DNA of 23,239 bases from JAUWQU01 sp964605095. Lineage in GTDB: Bacteria > Planctomycetota > Phycisphaerae > SM23-33. The notes beneath the pieces are model-generated. The model was not told the DNA's origin and made no database searches. It worked only from the letters and a program-made list of their open reading frames with translations. The translations under genes and the position numbers were made by a program. Positions within the stretch are counted from its first letter, which is position 1. Every line of letters begins with the position of its first letter. This document shows positions 8,461 through 15,404 of this stretch, piece after piece. The stretch covers positions 1 through 23,239 of the forward strand of contig CAZSBS010000047.1 in NCBI GenBank assembly GCA_964605095.1. Reading direction: 5' to 3'.

Positions 8461-8488
8461 ACTACGGGCTACCGACTACCGACTACTG
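8461..8488 (-). repeat. TAG heptamer array overlapping the pdxA stop codon
   Basis: Four imperfect 7-bp units (ACTACGG, GCTACCG, ACTACCG, ACTACTG on the plus strand) read as repeated TAGYCGG on the pdxA strand. The first TAG (8485-8483) is the pdxA stop codon. Further TAGs follow exactly 7 nt apart (8478-8476, 8471-8469, 8464-8462), so consecutive units put stops in all three frames. Confidence 0.85.
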
Positions 8489-9529
8489 CTCGGCCTGGTT
8501 CTGCTGCCGCTGGGCCTCGTCGGCGGCGTGTTTCTTTATCGCCAGGTCGATGGCGAGGTTGGCTGCGGCGGTGATACTGGTCGCGTCGGCCTTGTTCTTG
8601 CCCGCGATGTCGAAGGCCGTGCCGTGATCCGGGCTGGTGCGGATGATCGGCAGACCCAGCGTCACGTTCACCGCGTCTCGCCAGGCCAGCAGCTTGATCG
8701 GGATCAGGCCCTGGTCGTGGTACATGGCCACAACGCAGTCGCACTTGCCGGCAAGGGCCTTGAGGAAGATCGTGTCGCCGGGGAAGGGTCCGTCCACGGT
8801 TATCCCGGCCTCCTTGGCCATGAGGATGGCTGGGGCGATGATGCGGGTCTCCTCGTCGCCAAACTTACCATCCTCGCCGGCGTGGGGGTTCAGGCCCGCG
8901 ACGGCCAGGCGGGGCTTTTCCAGGCCGAACCACTCGCGAAGGGCCCGGTCGGCCAGGTCGATGGGGTTAAAGACGCAGCCGATGGTGAATTGGTCGCGGA
9001 GGGCGATGATCGGCGTGTGGATGGTGGCCAGGACGACCTTGAGTTGCGGTGCGACGAACATCATGGCCACGTTGCGGGCGTGGCACTTGTCCTTGAGCAG
9101 TTCGGTGTGACCGGCGTACTTGTGGTACCCGGCCAGTTCCCACGCGGCCTTGGAAATGGGGGCGGTGACGATCGCGTCGATGAGCCCGGACCTGGCGGCC
9201 TCGATGGCATCGACGCAGAACGCCATGGACGCCCGCCCGCCGATCTTGTCGGGCCCGCGCTTCATGCGGGTGGGCAGGGTGATCTCGTCGTAGTCCAGCA
9301 TCACCAGATCGTACGGGTATTTGCGGATGTCCTCGTGGTGCTCGCGGTAAAACGTCAGATCGACCTCCAGCATGTCGGCCGTGTAGCTCATCAGCTCGGC
9401 CAGGCCGAAGATGACGAACTTCGCCCGCCGGCGCAGCGATTCGTCGGAGAGCATCTTTACGATGATCTCCGGCCCGATCCCGGCCGGGTCGCCCATGGTC
9501 ACGCCGATTGTCGGTCGATAATCCGCCAT
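8483..9529 (-). CDS. pdxA: 4-hydroxythreonine-4-phosphate dehydrogenase PdxA
   Basis: A 348-aa NAD-dependent dehydrogenase/decarboxylase of the DXP-dependent pyridoxal phosphate pathway, acting in the cytoplasm as a dimer with a divalent metal at the active site. The N-terminus carries GVTMGDPAGIGPE (9-21). Metal-ligand histidines lie in YAGHTEL, MYHDQGLIP and SPDHGTAFDIAG, all in the usual order. Length is typical (about 330-350 aa). The last residues (AQRQQNQAEQ) are polar and probably disordered. The stop codon is part of a TAG-bearing heptamer array. No other pyridoxal biosynthesis gene is nearby. A GC-rich stem-loop lies in the leader. Confidence 0.95.
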   Translation of the reverse strand: MADYRPTIGVTMGDPAGIGPEIIVKMLSDESLRRRAKFVIFGLAELMSYTADMLEVDLTFYREHHEDIRKYPYDLVMLDYDEITLPTRMKRGPDKIGGRASMAFCVDAIEAARSGLIDAIVTAPISKAAWELAGYHKYAGHTELLKDKCHARNVAMMFVAPQLKVVLATIHTPIIALRDQFTIGCVFNPIDLADRALREWFGLEKPRLAVAGLNPHAGEDGKFGDEETRIIAPAILMAKEAGITVDGPFPGDTIFLKALAGKCDCVVAMYHDQGLIPIKLLAWRDAVNVTLGLPIIRTSPDHGTAFDIAGKNKADATSITAAANLAIDLAIKKHAADEAQRQQNQAEQ

Positions 9530-9572
9530 CTCGCTGCCGCCAGCATTTCAGCATTTCGTCCAAGCCACACAA

Positions 9573-9603
9573 ACGCCCCGCGGCCACACCGGCCGAGGGG
9601 CGT
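9573..9603 (-). promoter_or_regulatory. Terminator-like stem-loop in the pdxA leader
   Basis: ACGCCCC (9573-9579) pairs with GGGGCGT (9597-9603) and CGGCC (9581-9585) with GGCCG (9591-9595), one mismatch between them and a 5-nt loop. On the pdxA strand the stem is followed by TTTGTGTGG, a weak U tract. It lies 44 nt before the pdxA start. It may end an upstream transcript or attenuate pdxA; no ligand-binding riboswitch consensus is recognised. Confidence 0.45.
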
Positions 9604-9723
9604 CCTCCATGCACCATCTTACCGCGATTGGACCGCGGCGCGACCCGTAAAAAGTCAGTAGCCGGTGGATAGTCGCCGAAGTTGTCCGATAATTCAAAAT
9701 GGTCCGACGCAGAGACTTTGCCG

Positions 9724-9872
9724 CCGCCCCGGCAGGGGCGGAGGAAGCGGCACTCCTTCGCCCCCGTCGGGGCGAAATGATAGGGGGGAGTTCTCCGTTC
9801 CACGGGTTTCGTTCGCCCGCCTTCGGCGGCGGCACTTCACCCGTGTCTACATTCCTCGGCCCCGTCGGGGCC
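9724..9872. repeat. Multi-hairpin intergenic repeat element
   Basis: The gene-free stretch 9530-9964 is dominated by a series of hairpins: CCGCCCC/GGGGCGG (9724-9741); TTCGCCCC/GGGGCGAA (9757-9776); CACGGGT/ACCCGTG (9801-9807 with 9839-9845) enclosing CCGCC-TTC-GGCGG (9817-9829); and GGCCCC/GGGGCC (9858-9872). Two hairpins share the loop context CCCCGTCGGGG. Such compact multi-hairpin units are typical of dispersed intergenic repeats rather than of genes. Reading frames across it are artefacts of the palindromes. No coding sequence is supported in 9530-9990. Confidence 0.75.
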
Positions 9873-9964
9873 AAACCGGCCACTGCGATCGTCTTCTTAT
9901 CCTTTGAATCCCCTCGATTCGGAAATGGCGACACACACCACGGGCCACGAGCCTTCTTTCCCGC

Positions 9965-9992
9965 TTGTGCAGTGTATAACTCACGCTATACT
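9965..9992 (+). promoter_or_regulatory. Predicted promoter/operator of the hicB-like gene
   Basis: TTGTGC (9965-9970) and TATACT (9987-9992) are spaced by 16 nt and resemble a sigma-70 promoter, with a start near 9999 and a leader of about 48 nt. AGTGTATA (9971-9978) and TATACT (9987-9992) form an imperfect dyad (AGT(G)TATA versus AGTATA), a plausible site for the ribbon-helix-helix protein encoded downstream. Confidence 0.5.
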
Positions 9993-10046
9993 GAGGTCTT
10001 GCCAAGGCATCAAAAAGCACTAGCAGTCCCCTTCGAGCCGAAGATC

Positions 10047-10388
10047 ATGGACGCCGCAAGGCGAATCGCCAATTCGTATGACATTGTCCTGCGCTTCGAG
10101 GACGGCGAGTGGTACGGCCATGCTTTGGAATACCCGGAGGCGATGGGCGACGGGAAGACCGAGGCCGCGTGCGTTCGTGCGACTCGTCAGGCTCTGACGG
10201 TCGCCGTTGCCACAATGTTGGAGGATGGGCAAACCCCGCCGGCACCCGCTCGGGAGGGCATCCGCTCCGCCCAGGTCAACGTGCGCCTTACGCCTGAGGA
10301 AAAAGCCGTGCTGGAATCCAAGGCCAGCAGCAAGGGTTTCCGCGGCCTGTCGGATTTCATCAGGACAACGGTGCTGGCGGAGAAGTAG
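10047..10388 (+). CDS. Solitary HicB-family antitoxin-like protein
   Basis: A 113-aa HicB-like protein. Residues about 8-65 form the degenerate RNase H-like fold of HicB (YDIVLRFEDGEWYGHALEYPEAMGDGKT). The C-terminus (QVNVRLTPEEKAVLESKASSKGFRGLSDFIRTTVL) is a ribbon-helix-helix DNA-binding domain. In type II systems HicB neutralises the HicA mRNA interferase and represses its own operon. No hicA (usually 60-80 aa) lies on either side: upstream is repeat sequence and downstream is a convergent membrane-protein gene. It may be an orphan antitoxin or autonomous regulator. ATG at 10047 is chosen because homology begins there; a TTG at 9999 lacks a usable Shine-Dalgarno. No clear ribosome-binding site is visible. 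Confidence 0.85.
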   Translation: MDAARRIANSYDIVLRFEDGEWYGHALEYPEAMGDGKTEAACVRATRQALTVAVATMLEDGQTPPAPAREGIRSAQVNVRLTPEEKAVLESKASSKGFRGLSDFIRTTVLAEK

Positions 10389-10399
10389 CGGGCCGGGGC

Positions 10400-10804
10400 C
10401 TACGGCGCGGAAGGGGGGACGGGCTGTTGCGATTCCAGCCAGGCCCGTCCCATCTTGACTAACAGGCGGTCATTTCGCCCCTTGTTCCAGCGGGCGAGGG
10501 AACTGATCAACAGAGTGCTGCCAAAATACAGTTGGATCATGCAGGCCACCCAGACGAGACAGTAGGAAATGGCTGATCCCTGTGCCAGCATAAGACTGAG
10601 AGTATCCACAGGCTTGCTGAAATCTCTCGGCAACAATGCGGGCAAGAAAACGGGCTGTTCCACAAGAAGCCATGCCCCGCCCCCCAGAAACAACAGCCCA
10701 AAGACAACCTCGATCCATCTACCGACGGTCCACGCTTTGGCGTTTTTCTCCATGCGCCGAAACAACTTATCCAGGTCGGCCAGATCATTTTCGGTCATTG
10801 GCAT
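10400..10804 (-). CDS. Small membrane protein, unknown function
   Basis: A 134-aa protein with an acidic/basic N-terminal helix (about 1-27), two or three hydrophobic segments (about 30-58 and 72-102) and a basic C-terminal tail. I do not recognise a family. The amphipathic N-terminus (ENDLADLDKLFRRMEKNAKAW) and paired membrane helices suggest an integral inner-membrane protein. ATG at 10804 has AAAGGGG upstream at good spacing; ATG at 10798 is an alternative. It converges on the hicB-like gene with an 11-nt gap and has no same-strand neighbour close by. There is no sign that it is a toxin partner. Confidence 0.65.
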   Translation of the reverse strand: MPMTENDLADLDKLFRRMEKNAKAWTVGRWIEVVFGLLFLGGGAWLLVEQPVFLPALLPRDFSKPVDTLSLMLAQGSAISYCLVWVACMIQLYFGSTLLISSLARWNKGRNDRLLVKMGRAWLESQQPVPPSAP

Positions 10805-10954
10805 TTTCAGCCCCTTTCGAATGTGAAGCCCATGCTATCCCGCCGACGTGTATAAGACAACGGCGATACGCGGGATCAACTGGCCCCCGAACGACCTGGT
10901 GTAGATTCTTGCCTTACGGTTGTCACGCGCGGCCGCGACTTCGTATGGCGCGGT

Positions 10955-11040
10955 CACAAGCGAGCGAAAGCGGCGAGGTCGTCCCTTCGGGACTCGTCGC
11001 CGCATCTCCAAGGGCTCCGCTTTCTTGTGGCGTTTGCCAC
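10955..11040. repeat. Nested hairpin region downstream of korB
   Basis: Several inverted repeats nest here: CACAAG/CTTGTG (10955-10960, 11024-11029), GAAAGCGG/CCGCTTTC (10966-10973, 11017-11024), GCGGCGA/TCGCCGC (10970-10976, 10997-11003), GTCCC/GGGAC (10981-10985, 10989-10993), plus GTGGC/GCCAC (11027-11031, 11036-11040). Not all can form at once. Together with the adjoining heptamer array this fills the 275-nt gap 10805-11079, in which no gene is seen. Confidence 0.6.
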
Positions 11041-11044
11041 ACCC

Positions 11045-11085
11045 GCTACCTTCACCGGCTACCCACTACTGGCTACCGGCTACTT
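11045..11085 (-). repeat. TAG heptamer array overlapping the korB stop codon
   Basis: Six imperfect units of 6-7 bp (GCTACCT, TCACCG, GCTACCC, ACTACTG, GCTACCG, GCTACTT on the plus strand). On the korB strand TAG occurs at 11082-11080 (the korB stop), 11075-11073, 11068-11066 and 11061-11059, then TGA at 11054-11052 and TAG at 11048-11046. It is the same repeat type as at pdxA, again starting exactly at the stop codon. Confidence 0.85.
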
Positions 11086-11916
11086 CTTCTCGTACTGTCC
11101 CACCAGCGGGCCGGCCTTTAGGACTTCGAGTTGCGATTCGAAGCTGGCCCGGCCGGATTTGTAGTAGATGCCGATGGGGATCTCGTCGCCCCAGGTGAAG
11201 GCCAGTTCCAGGGCGGCGGCGCGGTTGGCGGGGTCGTGCGTGTCGGCGATGGGCCTCACGCGCTCCTTGTACCACTTGAACGTATTGATGTGGTTGAACG
11301 ACGGGCATGGCTGGAGGATGTCCAGCAGGGCAAAGCCGCCCTTGTGCTCGATGGCGGCGGTCATCATGGCCTGGAGGTGCTCGGGCGCTCCGGTGAACGA
11401 GCGTGCCACGAATGATGCGCCCTCGACTATCGCCAGCGCCAGCGGGTTAAACGGCAGGCTCATCACGCCGTGGGTCTGGACCTTGGTTATCATGCCCGGC
11501 TCGCTGGTCGGCGAGGCCTGGCCCTTGGTCAGGCCGTACACCTGGTTGTTGTGGACGAAGCACTTCACGCCGATGTTCCGCCGTACGGCGTGGATGAAGT
11601 GGTTGCCGCCCTCGCCGTACATGTCGCCATCGCCGCTGGTGATGATGACCTCGAGGTCGTGGTTGACGAGCTTTATCGCCGTCGCGGCCGGCAGGGCCCG
11701 CCCGTGCAGGCCGTTAAAGACGTTCGCCCGCGTGTAGTGCGGCAGTTTGGCGGCCTGGCCGATGCCGCTGACCAGCACCAACCGCGTGCGGTCCACGCCC
11801 GCCGCGTCGAGGGCCTTTTCGAGCGTCTTGAGCAGAGCGTAATTCCCGCAGCCGGGGCACCAGGCGGGCTGCTTGTCGGCCTTGGCGAGGTCCTTCAACA
11901 CTGTTGCTGTCGTCAT
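11080..11916 (-). CDS. korB: 2-oxoacid:ferredoxin oxidoreductase beta subunit (KorB-like)
   Basis: A 278-aa thiamine-diphosphate-binding beta subunit. With KorA it decarboxylates a 2-oxoacid (probably 2-oxoglutarate) to the acyl-CoA while reducing ferredoxin, or runs in reverse. WCPGCGNYALL (19-29) is the conserved N-terminal segment with a cysteine pair, and GDGDMYGEGGNH (95-106) is the ThDP/Mg motif, followed by NNQVYGLTKGQ. The ATG at 11916 overlaps the korA TGA as ATGA and has AAAGGA upstream, so it is chosen over a frame reaching 11940. Two-subunit alpha/beta enzymes of this shape use 2-oxoglutarate or a broad set of 2-oxoacids, so substrate is inferred. The stop codon lies in a heptamer array. 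Confidence 0.92.
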   Translation of the reverse strand: MTTATVLKDLAKADKQPAWCPGCGNYALLKTLEKALDAAGVDRTRLVLVSGIGQAAKLPHYTRANVFNGLHGRALPAATAIKLVNHDLEVIITSGDGDMYGEGGNHFIHAVRRNIGVKCFVHNNQVYGLTKGQASPTSEPGMITKVQTHGVMSLPFNPLALAIVEGASFVARSFTGAPEHLQAMMTAAIEHKGGFALLDILQPCPSFNHINTFKWYKERVRPIADTHDPANRAAALELAFTWGDEIPIGIYYKSGRASFESQLEVLKAGPLVGQYEKK

Positions 11917-13580
11917 TTGGCGATCCTTTCGGCGATCCACGTGCCGGTAAACGGCAGGCCGTCGTACTTACCCAACCGCTCAACTTCACCAATCAGGCCC
12001 TCAGCCCGCAGCACCTGCGCGAACTGGCCCGTCTGGTTGCCTTCCACACAGATGACGCGCTTTCGCCGGCCGATGGCGGCCGCGGCGGCGTCGCGCCCAA
12101 TCGGCCAGACCTGGGCGAAGTGCAGCATCGCCGTGGACTGTCCGCGACCGTTCAGCAGGTCTACGGCCTCGCGGGCCGGGCCGTAGGTCGAGCCCCAGCA
12201 GATCAGCAGCGTCTCGGCGCCGGCGGGGCCGTACAGTTCCGGTGCCATTGCCTCGGCTGACATGCCGGCGAGCTTACGCATTCGCTTGTCCTGCTGGGCC
12301 AGGTGGCTGTCGAGGTCCTCGCTGAGATGGCCCTGTGGCGTGTGCTCGTCGCTGTCGGCGACCACCAGCGCGGCCCCGCCTGGCACGGCCCGCGGGGATA
12401 TGCCCGACTCCGTCACGGCGTAGCGGGCATAATCGGCGGCGGGGTTCTCGGCCAGGCAGCGGTCGATGGGCGAATAGTCCTCGCTGAGCGGTTCGAGCGT
12501 CTGCTCGAAGTCCTGGAGGAACTGGTCGGTGAGGATAATCACGGGCGTCTGGAACTTGTGCGCGGTCTCGAGGGCCCGGCGGGTCACGTCGTAGCACTGT
12601 TGCACCGTGCCTGGGGCGAAGATCGCCCGCGGGAACTCGCCGTGCCCGGCATGCAGGGCAAAGAGCAGGTCCTGTTGGCCTGTCCGTGTGGGCAGCCCGG
12701 TGGCCGGGCCGGGACGCTGGGCGATCAGCATGCAGATCGGCAGTTCCATTATGCCGGCCAGGCTCAGCCCCTCGGCCATCAGGGCAAACCCGCCGCCGCT
12801 GGTGGTCGCCATCGCGGGCACGCCGGCGTAGACTGCCCCGCAGAGCATGTTCACCGCGGCGATCTCATCCTCGGCCTGCTCGACGACGATCCCGTACCTG
12901 TCGGCCGAGGCGGCAAGGAAGGTGAACGTGGCGGTCCCCGGCGTCATCGGGTATGAGGCGGCGAACTTCACGCCGCCAACCGCGGCAGCCAGGCCGATCG
13001 CCCCGGCGCCGTTATAGACAGCCCGCCTGGCGCCGCCGTCGGGCTTTGGGGCCTTTATCTCCCCGCCGTGCGGGCGGGCAAGCTCGGCGCCCTTGTGGGC
13101 GCAGGCCTGGTTGGCGGCGATTGTCTCGGGGCCTTTCTTCTTGAACTTGTCGCCCAGCAGGGCCGCCAGCGCGGCCAGGTCGTAACCGAGCAGTTCCATC
13201 ACCGCCCCGGCCGCGACGGTGTTGGAGTACAGCTTATTGCCGCCGGCCTGCTGGGCGGCTGCGTCGAGGTCGACGGAAATCACGCCGTCGGATGCTTCGC
13301 CGTTAAAGAGCACCTGCCCGCCGGGGCGGACCTCGCCGCCGAGGATCTCCCTGGCCGCCGGCGTGAAGGCGACCAGCAGGTCGGCCTGGTCGCACCCGGC
13401 GTACATCGGCGAATCACCGATTCGGATGTCGTACCAGTTGAGCCCGCCTCGGATCCGCGACATGTAGCTCTGCGTGGCCGCGACATGCAGGCCGAGACTT
13501 GCAAACGCCTCGACCAGCAGCGAGCCGGTGGTGGCAACGCCCTGACCGGCCTCGCCGGCAACTCGAATCATCACGTTCAT
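11913..13580 (-). CDS. korA: 2-oxoacid:ferredoxin oxidoreductase alpha subunit, gamma-alpha fusion (KorA-like)
   Basis: A 555-aa subunit in which the gamma domain (about 1-180; RVAGEAGQGV at 6-15) is fused to the alpha domain (from about 190, with SYPMTPGTATF). This arrangement is usual for two-gene KorAB enzymes. The alpha domain makes the ThDP site together with the beta subunit, and the gamma domain handles CoA. No separate ferredoxin-type delta subunit (KorD) is present, so soluble ferredoxin must carry electrons. ATG at 13580 opens the conserved MNVMIRVAGEAGQG. The gene is transcribed divergently from miaB with a promoter candidate in between, and is translationally coupled to korB through ATGA. 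Confidence 0.92.
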   Translation of the reverse strand: MNVMIRVAGEAGQGVATTGSLLVEAFASLGLHVAATQSYMSRIRGGLNWYDIRIGDSPMYAGCDQADLLVAFTPAAREILGGEVRPGGQVLFNGEASDGVISVDLDAAAQQAGGNKLYSNTVAAGAVMELLGYDLAALAALLGDKFKKKGPETIAANQACAHKGAELARPHGGEIKAPKPDGGARRAVYNGAGAIGLAAAVGGVKFAASYPMTPGTATFTFLAASADRYGIVVEQAEDEIAAVNMLCGAVYAGVPAMATTSGGGFALMAEGLSLAGIMELPICMLIAQRPGPATGLPTRTGQQDLLFALHAGHGEFPRAIFAPGTVQQCYDVTRRALETAHKFQTPVIILTDQFLQDFEQTLEPLSEDYSPIDRCLAENPAADYARYAVTESGISPRAVPGGAALVVADSDEHTPQGHLSEDLDSHLAQQDKRMRKLAGMSAEAMAPELYGPAGAETLLICWGSTYGPAREAVDLLNGRGQSTAMLHFAQVWPIGRDAAAAAIGRRKRVICVEGNQTGQFAQVLRAEGLIGEVERLGKYDGLPFTGTWIAERIAK

Positions 13581-13654
13581 GGCTGCCTCGAATGAAAGTT
13601 CCGCGTCTTTCCCGGCGACAAGCCGTCACCCGCGCGTGCCGCCCACTGAGACTC

Positions 13655-13684
13655 ATTCTAGTCGCGCCGCGACGGTATCCACAA
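13655..13684 (-). promoter_or_regulatory. Predicted promoter of korAB
   Basis: On the minus strand TTGTGG (13684-13679) and TAGAAT (13660-13655) are separated by 18 nt. The -10 box matches five of six consensus positions. The predicted start lies about 70 nt before the korA ATG. Confidence 0.45.
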
Positions 13685-13791
13685 CTCGCGCACCTGCAAA
13701 GGCTTCACCGACAGCGAATTCCGCACCCCCATGCCCGCCGCGCCACGTTATGATGAACGCTTTGCCGCACACGCGGAAAACGATAACGTTT

Positions 13792-15213
13792 ATGAAGATA
13801 TACCTCGAGACGATGGGCTGCCAGATGAACCGGCTCGACAGCGAGCTGGTGGTGGCGTCGCTGCGCTCGGCCGGGCATGAAATGGTCGAAAATCTCGGCG
13901 AGGCCGAGGTGGTGCTGTACAACACCTGCTCGGTTCGCCAACACGCGGAGGAGAAGGTCTACAGCCGGATCGGCGGCGAGCGCCCGCGAAAGCCCAACCG
14001 CCGCCCTCGGCTCATCCTCGGCGTGCTTGGTTGCATGGCCCAGCGTGAGGGCGAGGAGCTCACCAGGCGATTTCGACGGGTTGACATCGTCTGCGCGCCC
14101 GGTCAGCTTGCCCGCCTGCCGGAACTGATCGCGGCCGCGGCGGCCGGCAGCCGGGCGGTGGCCCTCGATCCGGACCCCATCGAGGCTCGCCGGCGCGACA
14201 AGGCCTCAGCCGACACGGACGAGGCCAACTTCGACGCGCTGGACCTCGCCCGCGATAGCCGCAATGTTGCCGGCGGCGCCCAGGCGTACGTTCGCGTGAT
14301 GAAAGGCTGCGACAACTTCTGCACGTACTGCATCGTGCCGCTGGTCCGCGGACCCGAGCGGAGCCGCCGACCCGAGCGGATCGTCCGGGAGGTCCGCCGC
14401 CTCGTCGACGCCGGCGTAACGGAGATCACGCTTCTCGGCCAGACCGTCAACCGCTACCGCTGGTCCGACGGCTCGAAAACCGTGCGGTTCAGCGACCTGC
14501 TTGCCGACGTCGCCGACGTGCCGAACCTGCGGCGACTGCGGTTTGTCACCAGCCATCCGCTGGACTTCACCGACGACATCCTGCACGTCATGGCCGAGCG
14601 GGCCAACATCTGCGAGTACCTCCACCTGCCACCCCAGAGCGGATCGGACGCGATCCTTGGCCGCATGAACCGCAAGTACACGCGAAGCCAGTACGACGAG
14701 CTGATCGACCGCGCCAGGCAAATCGTGCCCCCAGTGGTTCTGGCGGGCGACTTCATCGTGGGCTTCCCGGGCGAGACCGAGGCCGACCACGAGGCCTCGG
14801 CCGACCTCATCCGCCGAAGCGGGTTCAAGAACAGTTTCGTCTTCAAGTACTCGCCACGGCCCGGCACGGCCGCCGCTAAAAACATGCCCGACGACGTGCC
14901 CGAGGATGTCAAGCGCCGCCGCAACAACGAACTGCTGGCTGTGCAGCAGGAAGTAGGCTTGGCCCACCACCGCGCGTATATCGGCACGACGGCGGAGGTG
15001 CTGGTTGAGGGGCCGAGCGTCCGCGCCGGCAAGCAGGGCTTCGAGCCTTCGGCCGAGCGCACGCAACTCGTCGGGCGGACCAGGGGCGACCACATCGTGC
15101 ATTTCTTTGGCCCGCAAAGCCTCGCCGGGCAGTACGTCCGTGTCCGCATCGCCGAAGCGACCTCGCTGTCCCTTCGCGGGGAAAAAGAAGAAGGAGAAGA
15201 AGAAGCGGTTTAA
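13792..15213 (+). CDS. miaB: tRNA-2-methylthio-N6-dimethylallyladenosine synthase MiaB
   Basis: A 473-aa radical-SAM methylthiotransferase that adds the 2-methylthio group to i6A37 of tRNAs reading UNN codons. The N-terminal UPF0004 domain begins MKIYLETMGCQMN, with cluster cysteines in GCQMN, NTCSVR and GCMAQ. The radical-SAM motif CDNFCTYC (CxxxCxxC) follows in the middle domain, and a TRAM domain closes the protein. ATG at 13792 is chosen because family homology begins there; ATGs at 13750/13753 would add an unrelated leader. The last 11 residues (GEKEEGEEEAV) and the TAA are encoded by the left arm of a large inverted repeat, so this acidic tail is probably not ancestral. MtaB and RimO are excluded by the GCQMN/NTCSVR pattern. 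Confidence 0.94.
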   Translation: MKIYLETMGCQMNRLDSELVVASLRSAGHEMVENLGEAEVVLYNTCSVRQHAEEKVYSRIGGERPRKPNRRPRLILGVLGCMAQREGEELTRRFRRVDIVCAPGQLARLPELIAAAAAGSRAVALDPDPIEARRRDKASADTDEANFDALDLARDSRNVAGGAQAYVRVMKGCDNFCTYCIVPLVRGPERSRRPERIVREVRRLVDAGVTEITLLGQTVNRYRWSDGSKTVRFSDLLADVADVPNLRRLRFVTSHPLDFTDDILHVMAERANICEYLHLPPQSGSDAILGRMNRKYTRSQYDELIDRARQIVPPVVLAGDFIVGFPGETEADHEASADLIRRSGFKNSFVFKYSPRPGTAAAKNMPDDVPEDVKRRRNNELLAVQQEVGLAHHRAYIGTTAEVLVEGPSVRAGKQGFEPSAERTQLVGRTRGDHIVHFFGPQSLAGQYVRVRIAEATSLSLRGEKEEGEEEAV

Positions 15214-15343
15214 CGCGGAGGTCGCAGAGACGCGCAGAGGTAAAAGCAAAAGAGAACAGGAACAACAAGAGCTTCTTCTATCGTCCTCATCCTCTGCGTG
15301 CTCTGCGTGCTCTGCGTTGAGCCGCTGTTTCTTCTTCTTCCCC
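15178..15343. repeat. Long imperfect inverted repeat spanning the miaB stop codon
   Basis: The left arm (15178-15240: purine-rich tract, GCGG, then AACGCGGAG, GTCGCAGAG and GCGCAGAGG) is mirrored by the right arm (15291-15343: CCTCTGCGTG, CTCTGCGTG, CTCTGCGTTGAG, then CCGCTG and a pyrimidine tract). The core is built of repeated CGCAGAG octamer-like words. The loop is about 50 nt and A-rich. The miaB TAA (15211-15213) lies within the left arm. Similar CGCAGAG-rich repeats are common between genes in planctomycete-like genomes; that comparison is from memory. Confidence 0.8.
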
Positions 15344-15351
15344 TGGCTGGA

Positions 15352-15380
15352 TTGACCAAATGGGCTATTTCGGTTAATAT
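15352..15380 (+). promoter_or_regulatory. Predicted sigma-70 promoter upstream of the receiver-like ORF
   Basis: TTGACC (15352-15357, five of six matches) and TAATAT (15375-15380, four of six) are separated by exactly 17 nt. The predicted start is near 15387, immediately before the TTGGAGG Shine-Dalgarno (15386-15392) of the ORF starting at 15405. Confidence 0.6.
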
Positions 15381-15404
15381 GGTTGTTGGAGGTACTTGTC
15401 TTTC

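Noticed and set aside
8461..8488. CRISPR-like array
   Set aside because: Units are 7 bp with no spacers and no cas genes are present.
9699..10046. N-terminal extension of the hicB-like protein
   Set aside because: The extra 116 residues are translated from the hairpin repeat and promoter region and match no HicB.
10400..10804. Toxin partner of the hicB-like gene
   Set aside because: It is convergent, membrane-embedded and has no HicA-like dsRNA-binding fold or catalytic His.
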